DNA of 7,060 nucleotides, taken from assembly GCA_020344295.1 (NCBI GenBank), contig CP070819.1, positions 1,881,216-1,888,275 on the forward strand, given 5' to 3'. Source of the stretch: Dehalococcoidia bacterium. Its GTDB lineage: Bacteria > Chloroflexota > Dehalococcoidia > SZUA-161. Under the pieces are notes generated by a model. The model was not told the DNA's origin and did no database searches. It saw nothing but the letters and a program-made list of their open reading frames with translations. Positions 1 through 5,450 of this stretch are shown piece by piece (within the stretch, counting starts at the first letter, position 1; each line of letters starts with the position of its first letter). Position numbers and translations under genes: made by a program.

Positions 1-144
1 CCTCATGGTGGCGACCCAGATCGGGTCCACCCCCACGTAGAGCTTACCTGTCGCCACCAGCAGCTTGATCAGCGCATCTTTGGAGAAGTCCTGCAGCTTC
101 AGGTCCGGATCGAACTCCCCGCTGTAATCCGGTAGATCCTTCAC
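1..144 (-). CDS. DUF6125-like small protein, N-terminal 48 residues (runs off the left edge)
   Basis: The frame is open from a GTG at 144 to the window edge. I chose this GTG because a strong Shine-Dalgarno, AAGGAGG (150-156), lies 5 nt upstream; an in-frame ATG at 171 would overlap the -10 box and has no ribosome site. The product begins VKDLPDYSG and aligns with the complete paralogue at 4599-5156: DYSG near residue 6, DFSK at 19-22, an aromatic at 36, and a Trp at 43 followed by a small hydrophobic stretch. Function is unknown; the family name is from memory, and the fold is sometimes compared with small hydrolase or V4R-like ligand-binding proteins. No signal peptide is visible, so it is probably cytoplasmic. 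It has its own promoter (170-199) and follows glutamine synthetase in the same direction. The C-terminal two thirds are outside the window, so intactness cannot be judged. Confidence 0.75.
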   Translation of the reverse strand, partial: MKDLPDYSGEFDPDLKLQDFSKDALIKLLVATGKLYVGVDPIWVATMR

Positions 145-202
145 GCTGGCCTCCTTGTCCTGTGGCGGCATTATAGCACGCGCCCCGCGCACGGCACAAC
201 GC
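120..202 (-). repeat. 83-bp promoter-and-start repeat, copy 1
   Basis: This segment aligns without gaps to 1849-1931, about 71 of 83 positions identical by eye. It spans the -35, the 18-bp spacer, the extended -10, the AAGGAGG site, the GTG start and codons 2 to about 9 of the DUF6125-like gene. Similarity fades just upstream of the -35 and, in copy 2, right after the TACAGCG of codons 7-9. The mismatches are concentrated in the promoter spacer, while -10, Shine-Dalgarno and start are conserved. Confidence 0.85.
170..199 (-). promoter_or_regulatory. Sigma-70-type promoter with extended -10 for the DUF6125-like gene at 144
   Basis: Reading the minus strand, TTGTGC (199-194) is followed by an 18-bp spacer and TATAAT (175-170), preceded by TGC to give an extended -10 (TGCTATAAT). 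The GTG start lies about 25 nt beyond the -10, so the leader would be about 20 nt, just enough for the AAGGAGG site. The -35 matches the consensus only in part; the extended -10 probably compensates. The same arrangement with the same spacing recurs at 1899-1928, which supports it as functional. Confidence 0.65.
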
Positions 203-298
203 GCCGCGTGAAGTTATAAAGAGAGAGGGTACAAACGTTACGAAGCTGAGAAATGGATGGGTCATCTTCTCCGGCGATAGATCCTGAAATGGTTTTCC
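200..298. other. Short spacer between glutamine synthetase and the next promoter
   Basis: The bases between the glutamine synthetase stop codon (299-301) and the -35 box at 194-199 carry no credible gene. I see no stem followed by a T tract on the minus strand, so glutamine synthetase transcripts may read through into the DUF6125-like gene at 144. The part nearest the promoter is very rich in CG and GC dinucleotides. Confidence 0.5.
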
Positions 299-1801
299 CT
301 ATCCGCAATGAATGTAGCGGTTGACCAGTTGCCTGATCTCTTCTTCGGTGCGCAACTGCCCGCCGAGACCACGGTCGTTATGGCTTCGCAGTTGTTCCGC
401 AAATCCATCAATCAGGACCGGGGAGAAAACGCTATCCCTCTCATAGATGGCGCGGTCTTTCAGCAGGAGATCGGCGGACTCCCAGCATGAGCCGGGCAGC
501 GTGGGCAGGCGCTCGCGAATGCCTTCGTCCTGGGCGGAGAATATGTTCACTCCTACGTGAAGTTTATCGGCCAGCTCCAGTGCGTCCGGCAGCTGCATAC
601 CATGCCTGGCAGCCACCGCCAGACCGGCAAGCAGCAGGTGAATGTTAGCCGAGCCGTCCGGAGACCGGAACTCGAGCGTCTGACTCTGCGAGAAGTCCGG
701 GAAATCCCCGGTCTCGATCGGGTTAGCATCCTTGACCATGTCGTTGGCACCCAGCCACCCCAGGGGAATCCTGATAAGTGCGGAGCGGTTCTGCTCCCCC
801 CAGCACACATTGGTCGGAGCCTCCTGGTGAGGACTCAGCCTCAGGTACGAGATGGGAACCGTGTTGCCGAAAGCAGTTAAGGAAGGGGCCAGGCTCAGAT
901 ATCCGGCGATGACCCGCCGGGCCGTGTCGGTAAGCTGGTCTGCTTCGACCAGCATGTTCCTGCCTTCCCTGAGCACTTCCGTGTGGATGTGTAGCCCGTT
1001 CCCCGCATGCCCCACCTGTATCTTGGGAGCGAAACTGACGGTGACGCCATGCCTGTAGGCGACCGTTCTCAGCACCCACCGCGCGATGACGATCTGGTCG
1101 GCGGCGTCCTCCAGCGCTACGGGAAGGAACTCGATCTCGTCCTGTTCCATTTCGCAGTCCTCCCCCGGGATATAGCCCACCTCGGCGTGGCCGTACTTGA
1201 TCCTGCAGCCCGCCTGGGCCATCGCCGTCAACGCCTCCAGCCTGAGCGCCTCGCCCTTGGAGAACGGAAAGGACTCGTGATACCCTTTCTGCGGTTCTGC
1301 GGGATAGAGGGGGTCGATTCCGCGCATGATGTAATACTCTAGCTCTCCCATTGCCTTGAGCTTCAGTCCCGTGCTCTGCTGCAGGGCTTCGTGGGCTCTT
1401 TGCAACACATTTTCGAACGAGCTCGGCAACGGGACGCCCTCTACTGTGTAGAAGGAGCAGAGGATATCAACAGTCGGGACCTCAGTAAACGGGTTGAAAA
1501 AGGCGGTCCGAAAACGGGGAACGACATAGAGATCGCCCGATCCCGAGTCTATGTATGAGAACAGGCTGGAGCCATCGACTCGTTCGCCGGACGACAGGAA
1601 ACGGTCTAGCTGAAACCTGCTGTTGATACCACAGTTTAGGGTCTTCAGCCTTCCGTCTCCACCGACATACCGGAAGTTGACGAACCGGATATCGTTCTTT
1701 TCGATGAAGCTAATGAGGTGTTCTTTGGTGAAATCCTGCGGCAGTCTCCCCAGGAACTCGACGATCTTGTTGGGGTGCATCGCTATGTGCGGGTCTACCA
1801 T
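299..1801 (-). CDS. Type I glutamine synthetase family protein
   Basis: Five hundred residues, slightly longer than usual type I enzymes (about 440-470). The family makes glutamine from glutamate, ammonia and ATP in the cytoplasm as ring-shaped dodecamers. The N-terminal beta-grasp region is at about 36-120, with the VDGSSL loop (75-80) matching the FDGSS loop that supplies the Asp latch. The catalytic part has GELEYY (E153, E155), HAEV (E207), EQDEIEF (219-224), GNGLHIH (H271), YLRLSP (R321), NRSALIRIP (R339, R344) and EFRSPDGSAN (E377, R379), so the metal, ATP and glutamate ligands look complete. HAEV and the next metal Glu are about 7 residues further apart than in classical enzymes, and VSFAPK (255-260) replaces the usual TFMPKP. 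I see no clear adenylylation-site tyrosine motif. The ATG has GGAGG 9 nt upstream and follows a leader ORF by 3 nt. A related gamma-glutamyl ligase function (GlnA-like amine ligases) cannot be excluded. Confidence 0.92.
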   Translation of the reverse strand: MVDPHIAMHPNKIVEFLGRLPQDFTKEHLISFIEKNDIRFVNFRYVGGDGRLKTLNCGINSRFQLDRFLSSGERVDGSSLFSYIDSGSGDLYVVPRFRTAFFNPFTEVPTVDILCSFYTVEGVPLPSSFENVLQRAHEALQQSTGLKLKAMGELEYYIMRGIDPLYPAEPQKGYHESFPFSKGEALRLEALTAMAQAGCRIKYGHAEVGYIPGEDCEMEQDEIEFLPVALEDAADQIVIARWVLRTVAYRHGVTVSFAPKIQVGHAGNGLHIHTEVLREGRNMLVEADQLTDTARRVIAGYLSLAPSLTAFGNTVPISYLRLSPHQEAPTNVCWGEQNRSALIRIPLGWLGANDMVKDANPIETGDFPDFSQSQTLEFRSPDGSANIHLLLAGLAVAARHGMQLPDALELADKLHVGVNIFSAQDEGIRERLPTLPGSCWESADLLLKDRAIYERDSVFSPVLIDGFAEQLRSHNDRGLGGQLRTEEEIRQLVNRYIHCG

Positions 1802-1804
1802 TGC

Positions 1805-1873
1805 TCACCACCTCCCAGCATCATGCAGCCATGTGATCCGCCGGCTGCCGCTGTAGTCCGGTAAGTCCTTCAC
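1805..1873 (-). pseudogene. 22-codon leader ORF: truncated start of a DUF6125-like gene upstream of glutamine synthetase
   Basis: A GTG at 1873 with AAGGAGG (1879-1885) 5 nt upstream opens a 22-codon ORF ending in TGA at 1807-1805. The first nine residues, VKDLPDYSG, equal those of the DUF6125-like gene at 144; the remaining 13 (SRRITWLHDAGRW) have no resemblance to the paralogue. The ORF ends 3 nt before the glutamine synthetase ATG, and that gene's own Shine-Dalgarno (1811-1815) sits inside the last codons. I read it as the stump of a disrupted gene that now acts as a translated leader. Whether the peptide has any role of its own is unknown; coupling of translation is inference from spacing. 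Confidence 0.7.
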
Positions 1874-1931
1874 GTTGGCCTCCTTGTCACGTGGCGGAAT
1901 TATAGCACGCGCTCAGCATACAGCACAACGC
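1849..1931 (-). repeat. 83-bp promoter-and-start repeat, copy 2
   Basis: Gapless match to 120-202. All functional elements (TTGTGC, 18-bp spacer, TGCTATAAT, AAGGAGG, GTG) are kept, but the coding similarity ends at about 1849, which marks a recombination or deletion junction inside the former gene. Confidence 0.85.
1899..1928 (-). promoter_or_regulatory. Sigma-70-type promoter with extended -10 for leader ORF and glutamine synthetase
   Basis: Minus strand: TTGTGC (1928-1923), an 18-bp spacer, then TATAAT (1904-1899) preceded by TGC. It is the duplicate of the promoter at 170-199. It is the nearest good promoter to glutamine synthetase, placing its start site about 90 nt upstream of that ATG. 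No operator or riboswitch-like fold is evident between it and the gene, so control by nitrogen status is not visible here. Confidence 0.65.
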
Positions 1932-1972
1932 AGCAGGAAAGGCCAGACAAAGGAAGGAATTAGGTAGGACAG

Positions 1973-1991
1973 AAAAATTAGCGTTCTAACT
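1973..1991 (-). terminator. Weak intrinsic-terminator-like hairpin after the kinase-like gene
   Basis: On the minus strand AGTTAG and CTAATT form a 6-bp stem (one G-T pair) around the tetraloop AACG, and the 3' arm runs into a five-T tract. It lies 23-41 nt after the stop codon of the gene at 2014-2820. The stem is short and AT-rich, so termination would be leaky at best. Confidence 0.3.
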
Positions 1992-2013
1992 CGATACGGT
2001 TACAGTAAATACA

Positions 2014-2820
2014 TCAGTAGTAAGGTGCAGGCCATTCTGTCTGAACATGAACCTCTTTCACGCCCGGTATGTTTTCAGCAATCTCCCTTATTTTCGTGAC
2101 CAAATCCTGCTCCTTGGAATGGTGGACCTTAGCCTCAACTAATATTTTCCCATCGTCTGCTTGTACTTTCATATCCGGTTTGAGATGTATTATCTGTGCC
2201 TTGACCTCACAGGCTAGGTGCAGATCATCCATGGCTTTTTGGGATTCGGGAGTTGTTGTAAAGCTCTTGAGACCGGCAGCGTGACATATTGTGTCCACAG
2301 CATCATCGACGGTCATTTTCTTAACATGGATCACCAGATCGTAGAGGCTGGGATCCTTAGTATCTATGCCGTAAAGGTATTTACTCCATTTCCTTCGCTG
2401 CTCATCATCCTTTGACAGAACTTTCATGGCCTCTTTCTTTGAAATTCCCTCACGCTCCATCTCAAGCTTAACCCGATCATCCATGTCTGAGATGATTCTG
2501 ACCTTCAGCACATGAGATATACCCGTGAGCAGAAAGTGGCCCGCCAGTCCATGGTAAACGACGTTGTCTTTCCGTACATGCCTCAGCAGGGCGTCCTGGA
2601 TGTAAGTGATATATTGCTCCTTGTGATACGTGAAGCGATCCAGTATGCTGGGCGCATCGTGGATTGCGCGAATGAGCTTTATCTCAGGAATGTGGGAGAG
2701 CTGCGATGCCTCTAAAATGGTCTCTCTGGAGATACACTCATAACCCAATCTTTGGGCAACCTTCTCCGCAACCTCTTTTCCCCTGCTGTAAGAGCCTCTT
2801 GAAATTGTTATGATTGCCAT
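2014..2820 (-). CDS. Cytidylate-kinase-like protein with C-terminal BON domain
   Basis: The 268-residue product begins MAIITISRGS, typical of the cytidylate kinase-like family (Cytidylate_kin2/AAA_26), P-loop proteins related to nucleoside monophosphate kinases. The P-loop position is GSYSRGK (9-15), degenerate relative to the family's usual GSGG motif. Further family marks are VVYHGLAGHFLL (87-98), HVLKVRIIS (103-111) and DPSLYDLVIHVKK (156-168). Residues 196-262 resemble a BON domain: alternating strands around VQADDGKILVEA and a helix ending in IPGVKEVHVQ. BON domains usually bind ligands or membranes. The substrate is unknown; true CMP phosphorylation is not assured. No signal peptide is visible. 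The ATG has GGAGGG 6 nt upstream. The gene has its own candidate promoter at about 2943-2972 and a weak terminator, so it looks monocistronic. Confidence 0.85.
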   Translation of the reverse strand: MAIITISRGSYSRGKEVAEKVAQRLGYECISRETILEASQLSHIPEIKLIRAIHDAPSILDRFTYHKEQYITYIQDALLRHVRKDNVVYHGLAGHFLLTGISHVLKVRIISDMDDRVKLEMEREGISKKEAMKVLSKDDEQRRKWSKYLYGIDTKDPSLYDLVIHVKKMTVDDAVDTICHAAGLKSFTTTPESQKAMDDLHLACEVKAQIIHLKPDMKVQADDGKILVEAKVHHSKEQDLVTKIREIAENIPGVKEVHVQTEWPAPYY

Positions 2821-2942
2821 GACTCTCCCTCCATCAACAATAATTTAATCCGATCACATTAGCACGAGCAGCATTAATAAATATCATGAAGCTACTAATT
2901 GTATTGTCATCACTTTATACCAAAATAGCCAGGCCATCGATC

Positions 2943-2976
2943 ATTATAGCACTTTCGAACGTATAAATGTATAATT
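2943..2976 (-). promoter_or_regulatory. Extended -10 promoter for the kinase-like gene, with tandem 8-bp repeats at the -35 position
   Basis: Minus strand TGCTATAAT has its TATAAT at 2948-2943, the same nine bases as in the promoters at 170-199 and 1899-1928 but in otherwise unrelated sequence. There is no good -35; its place is taken by two tandem 8-bp units, AATTATAC and ATTTATAC (2976-2961), which could be an activator site. The predicted leader to the ATG at 2820 is about 115 nt, AT-rich, with no clear riboswitch fold. Confidence 0.5.
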
Positions 2977-3029
2977 CGCTCCTTTTTCCGGGACTGTGCC
3001 CCATCGCGGTTATGACAGTACGCGATTAG

Positions 3030-3108
3030 AGGCGCATATCAGCCACCACAAGGAGAAGCCCCGCAGCTCCAGGGCCGGATCGAATGCCCCACCGTAGCCC
3101 AGCTAGTC
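3030..3108 (-). pseudogene. Decayed N-terminal fragment of a DUF6125-like gene after the AttH-like gene
   Basis: In the same frame as the preceding AttH-like gene, and starting at its stop codon, the translation reads D-stop-LGYGGAFDPALELRGFS, then diverges through LWWLI and reaches another stop near 3010. This matches DLPDYSGEFDPDLKLQDFSKDALI of the gene at 144 (GEFDPDLKLQDFS against GAFDPALELRGFS); about 44 of 60 bases are identical by eye over 3052-3111. There is no start codon, no promoter and an internal stop, so it is a non-functional remnant. Confidence 0.7.
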
Positions 3109-4566
3109 CTAAAGGCGGCGGATGAAGTCCCGGCAGATGTCGGAGAGGCTTACGGCGGGGGCCACTATCACATCCTCCCTGATATCCGCTGAGATGAGCG
3201 CCAGACAGCCTTCCAGCACCTCCCCAGCCCGTGCTGTGTTGTTCACCTGATAGGCGGCCAGGGCCTCCTCAAGCTCGTTGACCAGCTTCCGCCGGATATC
3301 GGCCCGGTTCCCGGCGAAGGCTGAATCGGGCAGCTCCCCGAGTATGTTACGCATCATCTTTATCAGCTCGTGATCCTGGTACCACAGCTTGGTGCCCTCG
3401 CTGAAGCCGAGGCCGTGGACCTCCTTGCCCCGGACCGTCCCCGATATCTCCGTGGGGCCGAAGTAGTACTCGACGAATACGGCCTGGGTGTTGTCCTCCA
3501 GCAGCGGGGTAATGACGAGATCGGCGTCCCACTCGGGGATGGTCAGCCGGGCGGCATGGGTCACATAATGATCCCTGGGGCCGGTGCGGAAGATGGGCTT
3601 CGTCTCTTTGCTCCACCCCGGACATTTTTGATAGCTTATCGGCTCCAGGGTGTACTCGTTCGTGGTCATCATGGCATTGTCCTCGAAGAGCGCGAAGATG
3701 CCGGAGAAGGGCAGGAGCCGGTTGTACCTCATGGTCTCGTACTGTCTCCAGATGCCGAAATCCCAGCCGTTGCTGAGGTGCCCGCTGAAGCACTCGTGCT
3801 TGATCCGCTTTATGGGTTTGTTTGTCTTCCCGAAATGGTTCGGGGCCCACTGCAGCCCGATCTTGGCGATGCCTTCGATTTCCTCGGTCACGCCCCCTAT
3901 CTCGAAAGTACCCCGCACCCTGACCCGCGGGCTCAGGCAGAAGGCGAACGTATAAGGCTGCCCGAACATGGTGAGCATGCCGCGGTAGTCCATGGCCCCG
4001 TCCAGCAGGGGAGGTTTCAGGGCCTCGAGGTCCACGTCGAGCTTCATGTCCATCCCCGAACCCCCGTAGCTCGAGGCCTCCAGGCGGAACTCGAATGGAA
4101 CCGGATTCCCGCCGGAGTCCGTTTTCGGACACCAGCGCTCCACACTGCGGCCGCGGGGGCGATAGGTGATATCGAGATTCCCCTCCTTTATGTCAAGGGG
4201 CGGCGGGAACAGACCGGGGAACGGCCGGAAATGGTATCTCCGGTCGACGTAGTGCCGCTTCTCGGAGATATCGGCCACATTGAGCACCCGGCAGTTGAAG
4301 CCGAAGTACCAGCCCATCCTGTTATAGCTGTAGATATAGATGAAGGAGTATCTCTTGCCGCTCTCCTTAGCCTTCACATGCGCCTCGATATCCCAGGACT
4401 GAGAATCGTAGCCCGGATGCCACCCCACGGCGGCAGGCAGCGTGAAATGCTCCTCCGCGCCCTCATAGGCGAAAGGATAGCGCGTCCACGACCTGTCGGT
4501 CCAGAAAGGCAGATTCCGAGTATCCCCGGTCTGCAGGATAAGGGCATCAACCTCTTCCGGCGTCAT
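3109..4566 (-). CDS. AttH/CrtC-like lipocalin-fold protein with helical C-terminal extension
   Basis: I start at the ATG at 4566 because AGGAGG stands 5 nt upstream; the frame extends to 4623 but that would overlap the upstream gene and lacks a ribosome site. The 485-residue product resembles the AttH/carotenoid 1,2-hydratase-like group, two joined lipocalin-like barrels. Marks are RLEASSYGGSGMD (161-173), LKPPLLDG (183-190), VRVRGTFEIGG with a following WAPNHFG (215-246), a HECFSGHLSNGWDFG turn (257-271), and the C-terminal signature VEYYFGPTEISGTVRGKEV with GLGFSEG (365-391). The usual W-D-x-E-W-type motif after the first barrel is replaced by KIGLQW (235-240), so hydratase chemistry is doubtful; a hydrophobic-ligand role is possible. 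Residues 395-485 add a helical segment not typical of AttH. No signal peptide or membrane segment. It follows the DUF6125-like gene by 32 nt, probably in one operon. Confidence 0.75.
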   Translation of the reverse strand: MTPEEVDALILQTGDTRNLPFWTDRSWTRYPFAYEGAEEHFTLPAAVGWHPGYDSQSWDIEAHVKAKESGKRYSFIYIYSYNRMGWYFGFNCRVLNVADISEKRHYVDRRYHFRPFPGLFPPPLDIKEGNLDITYRPRGRSVERWCPKTDSGGNPVPFEFRLEASSYGGSGMDMKLDVDLEALKPPLLDGAMDYRGMLTMFGQPYTFAFCLSPRVRVRGTFEIGGVTEEIEGIAKIGLQWAPNHFGKTNKPIKRIKHECFSGHLSNGWDFGIWRQYETMRYNRLLPFSGIFALFEDNAMMTTNEYTLEPISYQKCPGWSKETKPIFRTGPRDHYVTHAARLTIPEWDADLVITPLLEDNTQAVFVEYYFGPTEISGTVRGKEVHGLGFSEGTKLWYQDHELIKMMRNILGELPDSAFAGNRADIRRKLVNELEEALAAYQVNNTARAGEVLEGCLALISADIREDVIVAPAVSLSDICRDFIRRL

Positions 4567-4598
4567 GATAACCTCCTCTGGGACTGGTCCCGCTGCTT

Positions 4599-5156
4599 CT
4601 AGTCCTCGATCTTGAGCTCCCACGAGCAGAAGGGCTCATCGGGGCTGCTCCGGGGCGGCCGCTTCAGGGGCGTTACCTTTATCTTCGGGTTATTGAGAAA
4701 CTTCTCCATCACAGGCTGCTCCAGCTCGAAGCAGAGCCACTCTATCCTCTCGGGCGTGAACGCCTCCAGGAACTCGCAGGTGATGCATTTGGTGGTTGTG
4801 GAAATGACGTGGTTGTCGTTAATAATTTCGACCTCACCGCCGAAGAGCTCCGACTCCGTATGGCCGTCCGGGGCCAGCTGGATAACCTTCAGGGAATCGA
4901 GGACGGTGTTCAGCTCGATATTCCCCACCTCCATGAACTGCGGGATCATTCGCTCGGCCTGCAATAGAAGTGCCGCCTTGGAGCAGTCATCGGCAGCGTC
5001 AGAGCCGAACCTCTCGGTGACGGCCTCGATCCAGGCCCCCTGGATGCTGAGATAGGCGCGCTGCCACGACTTCATCAGGTTGACCAGAAACTCCTTGGAA
5101 AAGTCCGCCCATTTCACGTCGTGCCTGTAGGGACCGCTGTAGTCCTTTAGCTCCAT
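4599..5156 (-). CDS. DUF6125-like small protein, complete
   Basis: A 185-residue soluble protein starting MELKDYSG, with AGGGAG a few bases upstream of the ATG. It is the full-length paralogue of the gene at 144: DYSG (5-8), DFSK (18-21), a helix-rich middle with QRAYLSIQGAWIEAV (32-46), then an alpha-beta half and a Pro-rich tail. Four cysteines stand out: C124 and C127 (CITC), C142 and C177 (PFCSWELKI at the end), a pattern that could bind a metal or cofactor, though this is inference. The family is of unknown function; I name it from memory. The gene leads a probable two-gene operon with the AttH-like gene 32 nt downstream, preceded by a roughly 100-nt leader and a promoter with palindromes at 5225-5295. 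Co-transcription suggests both proteins act on the same small molecule. Confidence 0.75.
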   Translation of the reverse strand: MELKDYSGPYRHDVKWADFSKEFLVNLMKSWQRAYLSIQGAWIEAVTERFGSDAADDCSKAALLLQAERMIPQFMEVGNIELNTVLDSLKVIQLAPDGHTESELFGGEVEIINDNHVISTTTKCITCEFLEAFTPERIEWLCFELEQPVMEKFLNNPKIKVTPLKRPPRSSPDEPFCSWELKIED

Positions 5157-5224
5157 GTCACATCTCCCTCTATGGAAAGCACAGCGCCTCTCGCGCTGCC
5201 GTGCCTCCGTATTTATTTATCCGC

Positions 5225-5238
5225 TACCGAACTCGGTA
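5225..5238. promoter_or_regulatory. Perfect palindrome TACCGA-AC-TCGGTA, possible operator
   Basis: Two 6-bp arms around a 2-bp centre lie about 20-30 bp downstream of the predicted start site for the minus-strand operon. Its right half overlaps a tandem GGTACTGGTACT (5235-5246). The size and symmetry suit a dimeric repressor; no regulator gene is in the window. Confidence 0.4.
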
Positions 5239-5262
5239 CTGGTACTCATCAGACTTAGTGAT

Positions 5263-5277
5263 GAAGTATACTACTTC
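5263..5277. promoter_or_regulatory. Perfect inverted repeat GAAGTA-TAC-TACTTC over the -10 box, possible operator
   Basis: Two 6-bp arms with a 3-bp centre cover the -10 hexamer proposed for the DUF6125/AttH operon (5265-5270). A protein bound here would block polymerase, so repression is the simplest reading. The sequence differs from the palindrome at 5225-5238, so two different factors would be needed. Confidence 0.45.
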
Positions 5278-5295
5278 CCAGGTAACAGTTGTCAA
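5265..5295 (-). promoter_or_regulatory. Promoter for the DUF6125-like/AttH-like operon
   Basis: Minus strand: a perfect TTGACA (5295-5290), a 19-bp spacer and TATACT (5270-5265). The spacer is 2 bp longer than ideal, which would make the promoter weak or dependent on an activator that twists DNA, but this is inference. The transcript leader would be about 100 nt. Confidence 0.45.
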
Positions 5296-5301
5296 GGATA
5301 G

Positions 5302-5334
5302 CCGGAGGCCAGTTTATCAACCAGCTGGCTTCGG
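5302..5334. other. Imperfect inverted repeat in the divergent intergenic region
   Basis: CCGGAGGCCAG (5302-5312) and CTGGCTTCGG (5325-5334) pair with one bulged G and one G-T pair around a 12-nt loop. There is no T tract on either side, so it is not an intrinsic terminator. It lies upstream of both promoters and could be a protein site or chance. Confidence 0.3.
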
Positions 5335-5373
5335 GAAAGCGTTGATGCGCTAAAAAATACTTAGTTTCAGAGT

Positions 5374-5381
5374 GGTATAAT
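5374..5381 (+). promoter_or_regulatory. Extended -10 promoter for the GH38 gene
   Basis: TATAAT at 5376-5381 is preceded by TGG, giving an extended -10. At the -35 distance there is only an A-rich run (around 5352-5357), so the TG element would carry most of the strength. The start site would be near 5388, leaving a leader of about 60 nt to the ATG at 5451. Confidence 0.5.
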
Positions 5382-5450
5382 GGCCGGGTTACAGAACAGT
5401 CGATACAGCAGGCTTATTTGTCGGGCTGAATAGACGAACGAATAATCGGC

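Noticed and set aside
44..265. A 73-codon minus-strand ORF
   Set aside because: It is the out-of-frame reading of the DUF6125-like gene start and its promoter; the GTG frame at 144 matches the paralogue and has a strong ribosome site.
2975..3010. GGGG-CACAG-TCCC hairpin followed by an A-rich stretch after the AttH-like gene
   Set aside because: The stem is only about 4 bp and on the minus strand it is followed by A residues, not T, so it is not an intrinsic terminator.
3370..4602. A 410-codon plus-strand ORF
   Set aside because: It is antisense to the AttH-like gene, is Pro/Gly/Arg-rich without any recognizable domain, and has no ribosome site; the minus-strand frame has clear family motifs.
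4567..4623. Upstream ATG at 4623 for the AttH-like gene
   Set aside because: It would overlap the preceding gene by 25 bp and has no ribosome site, whereas the ATG at 4566 has AGGAGG at ideal spacing.
5341..5357. AGCG-TTGATG-CGCT hairpin followed by AAAAAA
   Set aside because: The stem is 4 bp and the homopolymer is on the wrong strand for a terminator in either needed direction.
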